Shown one piece after another: positions 56,951-64,000 of a stretch of DNA of 64,000 nt (positions are counted from its first letter, which is position 1; every line of letters begins with the position of its first letter). Below the pieces are notes generated by a model, which saw nothing but the letters and a program-made list of their open reading frames with translations, did not search any database and was not told where the DNA came from. The stretch lies in contig JADLCX010000021.1 in NCBI GenBank assembly GCA_020846975.1, forward strand, positions 1 through 64,000. Reading direction: 5' to 3'. Source of the stretch: Phycisphaerales bacterium. GTDB lineage: Bacteria > Planctomycetota > Phycisphaerae > Phycisphaerales > UBA1924. Position numbers and translations under genes: made by a program.

Positions 56951-58221
56951 GGGTTCGGCGGCTTGACCGGGACGTTCGGCTCACCCTCGCCCCCGGACGG
57001 CTGCGCGGCCGGTGGAGCCGGGTCCCTGACCTGATCGCTGAGCCGGGTGTTGAGTATCGAACTCTTGTACGCGGGCGCGGCATAGGCCCATCCCCCCCAC
57101 TTCGCGTTGAGTTCGGCAACCTCTTTGGCCACCTGCTCGGGCGTTCGACGCGGCTTGGGCTCGGCAGTGGGAGGAGCGCTCTCGGCGCCTTCCGGTGTTG
57201 TTGGAGGTGGCGCAGCGGGAACCTCCTTGTACGGATCAGCATCGGGAGAGGCCGTGAGTCTCCACCATGTCTTGCCGTCCTGTTCGGTCTGGCTCAAGTC
57301 AATGACCAGGCCGTCCCAGGTGCGTACTCGCACCTCGCTGCCGGGCTTGCCGCCCTCGGTACCCCCGAAATCGATGCTCGACGCGGGGGCAACATCCTCG
57401 AACGTACAAAACGCCAGCGTTGACGCGATCGACTCCGCCGCGCCTGGGTTCTTGAGTTCCTTGCCCGCGGGAATGCTCTGGATGACAAACGCACCCGCGG
57501 CGGGATCTCGCTTGCGAACCGTCACGACCTCCGCATCGCCACCATCGCGCGGCGTGATGGTGACACTCCAAACACGGTCGCGCGTGATGTCCGCAAACTT
57601 GGTCTCGATCCAGGCGGTGGCCTGCCGGGGCAGATCGAACCGGCGCGCCCCAAGGTCGGCGAGGTACGAGGTCGGCTCGCCGGGCTTTCGGACATAAACA
57701 CCCTGCGTGCCGCCGTTCTCGAACTTGGTGTTGCCGACAATCACGCTCGCGATCGCCTTGCCGTCCTTGCCGACGAGCGTGACGAGCGCGGACTGGCTTG
57801 TGGGCGGGGGTGGCTCTTCGGGATTGGCGGGAAGGACCGGCTTAGCCGCATCCGCGGACTTCACGTCTTCAACACCGATTGACTTGTACTGGTCCGATCG
57901 GCTGGTACGCGGCGAGAGGTCCTTCATGGCCGCGAGGCCGAGCAGCAGCCCGCGAACCTTTCCGGCCTCGATCGGATAGCCACTCTTGTCCTTGAGCGTC
58001 CAGCGGTCATCCTTCATTTCCGCGGTTGTTGTGCCGGAGGCGGTCTGCACCGTCACCGACACCACGTCATTCAGACTGCCATCCAGTCCCGGAAAGAGCG
58101 CCGCGAGCTTCGCATCTGTCGTCGCGGTTTCGGCCTTGCGCTCTCCCCTCACCACGACAAACGCCACCACCGCAGCGATCGCGGCAACGATGGCGAACAG
58201 GCCCAGGTTCTTGCTGTTCAT
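56947..58221 (-). CDS. DUF4340 domain-containing membrane-anchored protein
   Basis: A 424-residue protein. Residues 5-24 form a membrane anchor (NLGLFAIVAAIAAVVAFVVV); the rest is exported. DUF4340 features include the DRWTLKDKSGYPIEAGKVRGLLLGLAAMKDLSP segment and later SYLADLGARRFDLP, with WIETKFADI. A Pro/Glu-rich tail ends near residue 424. DUF4340 proteins regularly follow GldG-type genes. Function unknown. It lies 14 bases after the GldG-like gene. Confidence 0.88.
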   Translation of the reverse strand: MNSKNLGLFAIVAAIAAVVAFVVVRGERKAETATTDAKLAALFPGLDGSLNDVVSVTVQTASGTTTAEMKDDRWTLKDKSGYPIEAGKVRGLLLGLAAMKDLSPRTSRSDQYKSIGVEDVKSADAAKPVLPANPEEPPPPTSQSALVTLVGKDGKAIASVIVGNTKFENGGTQGVYVRKPGEPTSYLADLGARRFDLPRQATAWIETKFADITRDRVWSVTITPRDGGDAEVVTVRKRDPAAGAFVIQSIPAGKELKNPGAAESIASTLAFCTFEDVAPASSIDFGGTEGGKPGSEVRVRTWDGLVIDLSQTEQDGKTWWRLTASPDADPYKEVPAAPPPTTPEGAESAPPTAEPKPRRTPEQVAKEVAELNAKWGGWAYAAPAYKSSILNTRLSDQVRDPAPPAAQPSGGEGEPNVPVKPPNP

Positions 58222-58235
58222 GTGCGGCCCTCGAT

Positions 58236-60173
58236 TCAGGTTCGACGTGCGGAGCGAGAGCGATCGGCACGGCGGCGATTGGACCGGAACGCTCCGACAC
58301 CCACGGCCACCAGCGCGACGATGCCGGGCATCAAGGCCATATTGGCGATCTTGAGGTTGTTGCCCAGTCGCTCGATGTCTTTGCGCAAGTCCAGCTGCAC
58401 TCGCCGCAACTGCTTGCGGGTCTCCACCCGCTCCTTCTGGAACTCCTCCAGCTTGGTCTGCTGCTCCGGGGTGAGGAACATGGTGGCCTGCCCGTCCGGG
58501 CGCTGCTGCTGGAGCTTGTTGATCTCGCTCTCGGTCTCTCGGAGCTTGTCCTGGAGTTCCTTTTCCTTGGCCGCGTACTGCTGCTCGGCCTGCTTCTGAA
58601 TCCCCTCGACCCTGTCAAACTTACGGGAAAAGGTGCCGCGAGAGCGCAGGTTCATGACATCGCCGGATCCGCCGAGGTTGTCCACCGCGCCGAAGACGAG
58701 GTCGCCGTTGTCGGCGGTCTTCTGGTAGCCCAGGCGCACGTTGCCGAACCCGATGGGCTGCACCCACACCTCGTCACGAAGCATGTCACAATCAGCGAAG
58801 ACGATGACGTTGATCGGCTCGGTGCTCTCCGCCAGGTGCGGCCCGTTGCGCTCGGGCGCGGGCGGTTGACCCTCGGCCGGGGGCGCGGGTCGCGGCGGCC
58901 CGTCGGGGAACGCGCTCTTGACTTTGCCCGTCACACGGGCCGCCAGAACCAGCGGCTGCTTTCCGGGCTCGAACTTGGCCAGCAGATCTTTCCAGTTCGG
59001 AAACGCCGCGAGTTCCTGCGCGTTCAACTCCGCCGCCTGATCACTCGTCGAGACAAGCGGCTCAAACGCGGTCGTCGCACCCGTGGACTGAGCAAGCACA
59101 CCCGAAGTCACCATCCGAACCGTTCCGATGCTCCCGGTGATGGGGTCATCCTTGGCAAGGTTGTCGGCTTCCAACTGCAAATAGGCGATCACGCTGATGA
59201 GTTCGGGCCGCGTCTGCGAGCCCGTGGGGATCGACATCGCCAGCGATCGGTCGGCCGCGACCTTGGCCTCGTGGAGTTCCAGGCCCCAGGCCTTGAACAG
59301 GGTCGGCACGTCCGACGCCTTGGGCACGTTCATCGCCTGCATCGGGTTCATGCCCGGCGGCACATCGACCTCGCACAGCGGATCGACGAACATCAGCAAG
59401 CGCCCTCCGCGAAGCACGAACTGATCCAGAGCGTACTGCGTGTCGATCGACGGGCTCTTGGGGTGGATCACCACCAGCACGTTGATGTCGGCGGGAATCT
59501 CCTTGACTCCCGGCTCGACCGTCTTGACCTCGAAGAGTTCCTTCATCTGCTCGATGATCTGCCACGGCTGCTGCCCGCCGCGCTGACCGGTCATCGGGTT
59601 GAAGGGCATCCCCTGCACCGGCAGCCAACTCATGACGCCGACGGTCTTCTTGGGCGCATCGGAAAGCAGGTAGATCATGCGGGTGAGGTCGTACTCGAGG
59701 AACGACTCCTTCCGCATGTCGAAGAACGGGATGGTCTCCTGCTTGTCGGTGCTGTTGACGCCGACGAGCCCGAAGTAGAGCCGATCGACGCCGCGGCCGA
59801 TCGGCGCGCCGACCAGCCCCGCGGCGTCGGCGCGGTCCTGCGCCTCGCTGAACGGCTCGGGATTCACGATGTCCAGCCGCAGTTTGCCGCCGGAGGCCCG
59901 CTCGAACTCGTGCAGGATCTCTTTGACCCGTGCGGCGTACGACTTGATCTGCGGCACATCGTTCGCAGCTTTTTCCGAGTAGTACAGCGTGAGCCGGATC
60001 GGCTCCTGCAGCTTCCCCGCGACGCTGCGCGAGCCTTGCGAGAGGGTGTACATGTGCCCCTGGGTCAGGTCGGCTCGAACGCCGCGGAGCATCGACGAAC
60101 CCGCGATGTTGACCGCGAAAAAGAGTACGAGAGCGGCGAGGAGGGCGCCGATGGAGATGAAACTCTTGTTCAT
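58236..60173 (-). CDS. GldG-like ABC transporter auxiliary protein
   Basis: A 645-residue protein with an N-terminal membrane helix (ISIGALLAALVLFFAVNIAG), the GldG/ABC-type_uncharacterised domain (LTQGHMYTLSQGSRSVAGKLQEPIRLTLYYS, residues about 33-64) and LVVIHPKSPSIDTQYALDQFVLRGGRLLMFVDP. A coiled coil precedes a second C-terminal membrane helix (about 600-625). In gliding Bacteroidetes, GldA, GldF and GldG form an ABC complex; the same trio occurs widely in non-gliders. The ATG at 60173 is preceded by GGAG-like purines. Confidence 0.9.
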   Translation of the reverse strand: MNKSFISIGALLAALVLFFAVNIAGSSMLRGVRADLTQGHMYTLSQGSRSVAGKLQEPIRLTLYYSEKAANDVPQIKSYAARVKEILHEFERASGGKLRLDIVNPEPFSEAQDRADAAGLVGAPIGRGVDRLYFGLVGVNSTDKQETIPFFDMRKESFLEYDLTRMIYLLSDAPKKTVGVMSWLPVQGMPFNPMTGQRGGQQPWQIIEQMKELFEVKTVEPGVKEIPADINVLVVIHPKSPSIDTQYALDQFVLRGGRLLMFVDPLCEVDVPPGMNPMQAMNVPKASDVPTLFKAWGLELHEAKVAADRSLAMSIPTGSQTRPELISVIAYLQLEADNLAKDDPITGSIGTVRMVTSGVLAQSTGATTAFEPLVSTSDQAAELNAQELAAFPNWKDLLAKFEPGKQPLVLAARVTGKVKSAFPDGPPRPAPPAEGQPPAPERNGPHLAESTEPINVIVFADCDMLRDEVWVQPIGFGNVRLGYQKTADNGDLVFGAVDNLGGSGDVMNLRSRGTFSRKFDRVEGIQKQAEQQYAAKEKELQDKLRETESEINKLQQQRPDGQATMFLTPEQQTKLEEFQKERVETRKQLRRVQLDLRKDIERLGNNLKIANMALMPGIVALVAVGVGAFRSNRRRADRSRSARRT

Positions 60174-60252
60174 TGGAGATTCCCGAGTCACAAACCTGGC
60201 GGCAGTCCGGAGCAAACTCGATCCTCGACGACCTATGGCGTCCCGCCGGCTC

Positions 60253-60999
60253 CTATCCCGCCTTCTTCACCTCCACCATGACCGCCGTTCCGAACAGGCA
60301 CACGAGAATCAGGCTCGCGAAGAAGAGCAGGTCACGAGAATCGAGCACACCTTTGGAAATCGAGTCGAACCGGGTGAAGAAGGAGAAGCCGGTGATGGCG
60401 TCGATGATCACCTGCGGCGCCCAACTGTTGAGAAAGTCCGTTACCGGTCCGAACCCCGCGAGCAGGAAGCCCAGGCACACCACCACGGAACCTACGAACG
60501 CGATGACCTGATTCCTCGTGAGCGCGGAGATGAACGAGCCGATCGCCAGAAAGCCGCCGGCCATCAGCCAGCTCCCGAGATAGGCCGCGGCGATCACCCC
60601 GTGGTCGGGGCTTCCCAGGTAGCCGACGGTGATCCACATCGGAAAAGTCAGCGCCAGCGCGATGCCGCAGAACACCCAGGCCGCGAGGAACTTGCCCGCG
60701 ACCGAAGCCCACAGCGGGATCGGCAGAGTCAGCAGCAGTTCCAGCGTTCCCTGCTTCCGCTCTTCGGCCCACAGCCGCATGCTCACCGCCGGCACGAGAA
60801 ACAGATAGAGCCACGGGTGGAAGTCGAAGAACGGGCGCAGATCGGCCTGGCCTCGCTCGAAGAAGCCGCCGAGCTGGAAGGTGAACACCCCGCACAGGAG
60901 CAGGAAGATCACGATGAACACGTACGCCACGGGCGTGTAGAAGTACCCGCCCAGTTCACGCTTGAACACGGCCCACATCCGACGCAGCGCGGAGCTCAT
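60253..60999 (-). CDS. ABC-2-type permease (GldF-like)
   Basis: A 248-residue protein with six predicted membrane helices. It starts MWAVFKRELGGYFYTPVAYVFI, and has SMRLWAEERKQGTLELLLTLPI, the ABC-2 permease signature. It probably pairs with the ATPase, whose stop overlaps this start (ATGA). GldG-like gene follows 79 bases downstream. Substrate unknown. Confidence 0.93.
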   Translation of the reverse strand: MSSALRRMWAVFKRELGGYFYTPVAYVFIVIFLLLCGVFTFQLGGFFERGQADLRPFFDFHPWLYLFLVPAVSMRLWAEERKQGTLELLLTLPIPLWASVAGKFLAAWVFCGIALALTFPMWITVGYLGSPDHGVIAAAYLGSWLMAGGFLAIGSFISALTRNQVIAFVGSVVVCLGFLLAGFGPVTDFLNSWAPQVIIDAITGFSFFTRFDSISKGVLDSRDLLFFASLILVCLFGTAVMVEVKKAG

Positions 61000-61958
61000 G
61001 ACCGCACCTCCTCTCCACGGCCAACGGTGATGTCGCGGAAGACCTCGTCGAGACGCCCCGCCTCTACGCGGAGTTCGTCAACCACCCATCCGCGCGAGCG
61101 GACGTGCGCCCCGACCTCGGAGGCGATCGAGCCCTGGCCCTTCGGATAGACGATCAGCGACAGGTCGCCGTTGTCGCTCGGTCCGATCTCGGCCCCCGCC
61201 ACGCCGGCCAACCTCGCCAGTTCCGACCGTGCGGCCTCGGCGCTGACCGCGCCGCCGGCCCTGATCTTCACACTCACCGCGTTGTGATGCCGCGAGCGGG
61301 CCCGCAGTTCCGCGGGGGTGCCGTCGGCGACGATCCGGCCCCGGTTGATGATGATCGCCCGCGTGCACACCGCCTCGACCTCTTCGAGGATGTGCGTGCT
61401 GAGCACGATCGCTTTGGCAGGCGCCATCTTCTGGATGAGCGCTCGAACCTCGTGCTTCTGGTTGGGGTCGAGTCCGTCGGTGGGCTCATCCATCACCAGC
61501 ACCTCGGGATCGTGCAGGATGGCCTGCGCCAGCCCGACTCGACGCTTGTAGCCCTTGCTGAGTGTGTCGATCGTCTGGCGCATGACCCCCTCCAAGTGCA
61601 CCATCGACGCGACTTCTTCGATCCGGGCCGCACGCCTCGCACGATCGATCCCTCGCACCTGCGCGATGAAGTTCAGGAACTCCCATGGCGTCATGTCCGG
61701 GTACGCCGGCGCTCCTTCGGGCAGATAGCCGATCCTTTCCTTGACGGCGATCGGCTCCTGCTCGACATCATGGCCGACCACTGTCACCCGGCCCGCCGTC
61801 GGCGAGAGGTAGCCCGTGAGCATCTTCATCGTCGTGGACTTGCCCGCGCCGTTGGGCCCCAGAAAGCCCAGCACCTCGCCGCGCTGCACGGAGAAGGAGA
61901 CACCGTCCACGGCCGTCAGGGCACCGAAACGCTTGACAAGACCTTTGATTTCGATCAT
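60996..61958 (-). CDS. ABC transporter ATP-binding protein (GldA-like)
   Basis: About 320 residues. Walker A GPNGAGKST, signature LSKGYKRRVGLA, Walker B VLVMDEPTDGLDP and switch STHILEE. The C-terminal domain is an extension (HNAVSVKIRAGGAV...) as in GldA/YadG-like exporters. The ATG at 61958 is preferred to an in-frame TTG at 61973. It is the first gene of an operon with the permease, GldG-like, DUF4340 and CrcB genes. Confidence 0.93.
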   Translation of the reverse strand: MIEIKGLVKRFGALTAVDGVSFSVQRGEVLGFLGPNGAGKSTTMKMLTGYLSPTAGRVTVVGHDVEQEPIAVKERIGYLPEGAPAYPDMTPWEFLNFIAQVRGIDRARRAARIEEVASMVHLEGVMRQTIDTLSKGYKRRVGLAQAILHDPEVLVMDEPTDGLDPNQKHEVRALIQKMAPAKAIVLSTHILEEVEAVCTRAIIINRGRIVADGTPAELRARSRHHNAVSVKIRAGGAVSAEAARSELARLAGVAGAEIGPSDNGDLSLIVYPKGQGSIASEVGAHVRSRGWVVDELRVEAGRLDEVFRDITVGRGEEVRS

Positions 61959-62097
61959 GCGACGTTCACCCAATCAGGAACGATGCGTGCTCGCAACTCA
62001 ACTCCCCGTTCCTCCCGCTGACTTCCGGATGCGTTTAGCCTCCTCGCCACGATCGCGCCCGGACCGTGCGGGTTCGACCGGCACCCGAACGGCAGGG

Positions 62098-62126
62098 ATT
62101 TTTCGCCGCACACCCGGTCCGGTCAA
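62098..62126 (-). promoter_or_regulatory. Candidate promoter of the Gld-crcB operon
   Basis: On the minus strand TTGACC (complement of 62121-62126), 17 bases, then AAAAAT (complement of 62098-62103), giving a leader of about 130 bases before the ATPase start. The -35 matches the tRNA-Gly and tRNA-Phe promoters; the -10 is weaker. Confidence 0.4.
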
Positions 62127-62177
62127 TCCCTCCGGGTGATCAGCGCAAATCTGTGCAGGTCACGAAACAAGGATGCT

Positions 62178-64000
62178 TCAGGCGTGATTCTCCGTCAGCC
62201 GTCCCGACCCACGGGTCCGACATCCACGCAAGAAACGTCCCGGCCACCACCGCTCGCCCCACAACGCCAGGTTGACCATCGGCCACGCCAACCGCCACAG
62301 GGCTCCGGGCTGGGCACAGACCTGCGCGATCGCTTCCTCGCGGAACATGGACCGGGAAAACTCTGAGCGTTGCAGCGCGGGTACCGCATCGATGACCCAA
62401 TCTTGAAAGGGCAGCGGGAAGCTCGCCTTGGGCCGCTGGATGATCTCGCTCGGCAGAACACCCGCAAACGCCTCGCGCAGCGCGATCTTGGTCCGCATCG
62501 CCTCTCCTTCGACAGCGAACTTGCGGGCGGTCGGCAACGACTCCGCAAACTCGCACACGCGGACATCCGCGAACGGTGTGCGCCCTTCGACGCCTTCGAG
62601 CATCGTCGCGGTATCGAGCCGCACAAGAAGCCCGACAAGGTTCACGCGTCGATGAAACGTCAGGTGTGCCCCCACGCCATCCTGCTCCGGTGCGCCCTGC
62701 GCGAATACGTCCCGATACGCAGAAACAAGCGAGCAATCCTGTTCAACACCTTTCCAGACATCCGGTCGCAGGATTGCCGCCTTGGTCTCGATCGGTACCC
62801 ACGCGTTCGAGTCGAGCTGAAAGCGTGCGGCGGCTTCCACCCTCGACTCCGCTCGCTCGTTCCCCGACCGCGCCGCCTCCCACTGCATGGCCAACCTCAG
62901 CGGAAGCTCGTACCCCCCGAACAGCTCGTCCGCACCCTCGCCCGAGAGCGCCACCACCTGCCCGTCGGCGTGCAGACGCCGCGCCACCTCGTTGATCGCC
63001 ACTTCGTTCGGCGTGCTCAATGGAACACCCATGCGTCCGACCATTTCCGGCCAGCGATCGGCGAACATCTGGCGAGAAACCGGTGCGGCCGTGTGACTCG
63101 TTCCGAAGTGTGACGCGGCCTGCTCGGCGAACGCCAGATCGCCTCGATTCTGCCCGTCATCGTGCCCGGAGCAATAGGTGCGAATCTCACCGGCGGTGCG
63201 TCGCCTGACATCCGACACGATGATCGACGAATCCAAGCCGCCGCTCAGCAGGCAGCACGTTGCCACATCCGATCTCAGGTGCCGTCCGATCGAGTCCGCC
63301 ACCACCTCACGCACGGACTCCTCTCGATGCATGTTCCCGGATGCGGCGGACGCGGTCGAAACCTGGTGACGTCTCATCACCGGCTCTGCCCCGTCCAATC
63401 GAAACTCGATCGACTCCCCGGGTCTCACGCACCGCACCCCCTCGAACAATGTCCGATCATCCAGCGTCGTGCGGATGGTTGTCATGTACGCGCTCGCGGC
63501 CACCATATCCGGCCGCGGCGGCGCATCCGCGTACTCCATGATCGGCGCGGGCTCGCTCGCGAACACGATCTCGCGTTCGCTCGCCTTGTAATACAAAGGC
63601 TTGATGCCCAGCGGGTCTCGGGTCAGGACCAGCGTCCGCCTGACCTGATCCACGAGTGCAAACGCGAACATCCCTCGCAGCCGCGACACGCCTTCGGTGC
63701 CCCACCGAGCCATCACATGCAGCAGCGTCTCGGTATCACAGGATGTGCGGAATGCCCCGCCACCTCCCCACCCCCCCGTCTCTCGCCCCAACTCGTCGCG
63801 AAGTTCACGGTCGTTGTACAACTCCCCGTTGTACGCGATCGCCCAGCGAGCACGCCCGCGCACACCGAAAGACCGATCATCCATGAGCATCGGCTGCGAG
63901 CCGGCCTGGGTTGGGTCGATGACCGCCAGACGCCGATGCGCCAGGACAAACTGCCCCCTCCCTCCCACTTCACCGTCGCTCCGCCACAAGCCCGCTCCAT
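62178..64000 (-). CDS. asnB: Asparagine synthetase, glutamine-hydrolysing (AsnB-like), partial at the window edge
   Basis: A partial gene: the open frame runs off the right edge, so the N-terminal Cys2 (MCGI-type) is not visible. What remains starts at the end of the amidotransferase domain (AGLWRSDGE ... LAHRRLAVIDP, then YNGELYN) and includes the GD and the glutamine-binding region CDTETLLH. The synthetase domain follows: the PP-loop LLSGGLDSS, the LSGEGADELFGGYE motif and ASFPLPFQDWV. It makes asparagine from aspartate, ATP and glutamine, or an amide in a cell-surface pathway. No partner gene is visible. Confidence 0.92.
   Translation of the reverse strand, partial: GAGLWRSDGEVGGRGQFVLAHRRLAVIDPTQAGSQPMLMDDRSFGVRGRARWAIAYNGELYNDRELRDELGRETGGWGGGGAFRTSCDTETLLHVMARWGTEGVSRLRGMFAFALVDQVRRTLVLTRDPLGIKPLYYKASEREIVFASEPAPIMEYADAPPRPDMVAASAYMTTIRTTLDDRTLFEGVRCVRPGESIEFRLDGAEPVMRRHQVSTASAASGNMHREESVREVVADSIGRHLRSDVATCCLLSGGLDSSIIVSDVRRRTAGEIRTYCSGHDDGQNRGDLAFAEQAASHFGTSHTAAPVSRQMFADRWPEMVGRMGVPLSTPNEVAINEVARRLHADGQVVALSGEGADELFGGYELPLRLAMQWEAARSGNERAESRVEAAARFQLDSNAWVPIETKAAILRPDVWKGVEQDCSLVSAYRDVFAQGAPEQDGVGAHLTFHRRVNLVGLLVRLDTATMLEGVEGRTPFADVRVCEFAESLPTARKFAVEGEAMRTKIALREAFAGVLPSEIIQRPKASFPLPFQDWVIDAVPALQRSEFSRSMFREEAIAQVCAQPGALWRLAWPMVNLALWGERWWPGRFLRGCRTRGSGRLTENHA

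Noticed and set aside
56951-57300. Possible fluoride riboswitch before crcB
   Set aside because: The upstream sequence is coding (DUF4340), and no pseudoknot signature was seen.

Overview
The window looks like a chromosomal segment of a high-GC planctomycete, most likely class Phycisphaerae. Points in favour are strong GC bias in nearly every gene, secreted proteins ending in paired 'FDFL..F' dockerin-like segments with terminal cysteines, a pseudopilus locus with oversized minor pseudopilins, a probable MqnD (futalosine-route menaquinone), and scattered tRNA genes. The assignment is inference from protein families; there is no rRNA here to settle it.

Region by region: 1-11 kb holds a NagB-like/PIG-L fusion, tRNA-Met, TatA, a PLP aminotransferase, two tandem globin-fold proteins, aspS, a methyltransferase and two exported proteins (DUF4331, DUF4198). 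From 11 to 17.6 kb come an orphan OppF-type ATPase, a secreted dockerin-type protein, an SUMF1-type protein, tRNA-Phe, the sulfate-activation pair cysD-cysN and a CYTH-domain protein with a polyglycine tract. A 490-bp gene-free spacer follows. From 18 to 30 kb are ligA, a FolD-type protein with altered active site overlapping a NUDIX gene, a DUF6986 protein, tRNA-Lys, rpmF-plsX-fabH behind a good sigma-70-type promoter, a sugar-type binding protein, tilS, a small membrane protein, a methyltransferase and tRNA-Pro.

From 47.6 down to 30.5 kb, all on the minus strand, lies one large locus: two GspE/PilB-type ATPases, a PilT-type ATPase, GspF, then G-, H-, I-, J- and K-like (pseudo)pilins, the last four junctions mostly joined by 4-base start/stop overlaps. 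No secretin or GspC/L/M is present in the window. Reading from 47.8 kb onwards are a CoaB-type ligase, an RluA-methyltransferase fusion, a five-haem cytochrome with a dockerin-like tail, a MqnD-like protein, tRNA-Gly, a DsbD-type reductase, fliM, and a GldA-GldF-GldG-DUF4340-CrcB operon. A partial asparagine synthetase runs off the right edge.

Functionally the segment mixes housekeeping (translation, DNA ligation, lipid initiation, sulfate activation, CoA, menaquinone) with envelope export machinery. The most interesting points are the Mtd1-like active site of the FolD homologue, two adjacent globins that seem to lack the haem-binding proximal histidine, the calcium-loop-like motifs repeated in the minor pseudopilins, the dockerin-tailed multihaem cytochrome, and a family of inverted-repeat elements that sit between (and in one case within) the pseudopilus genes.
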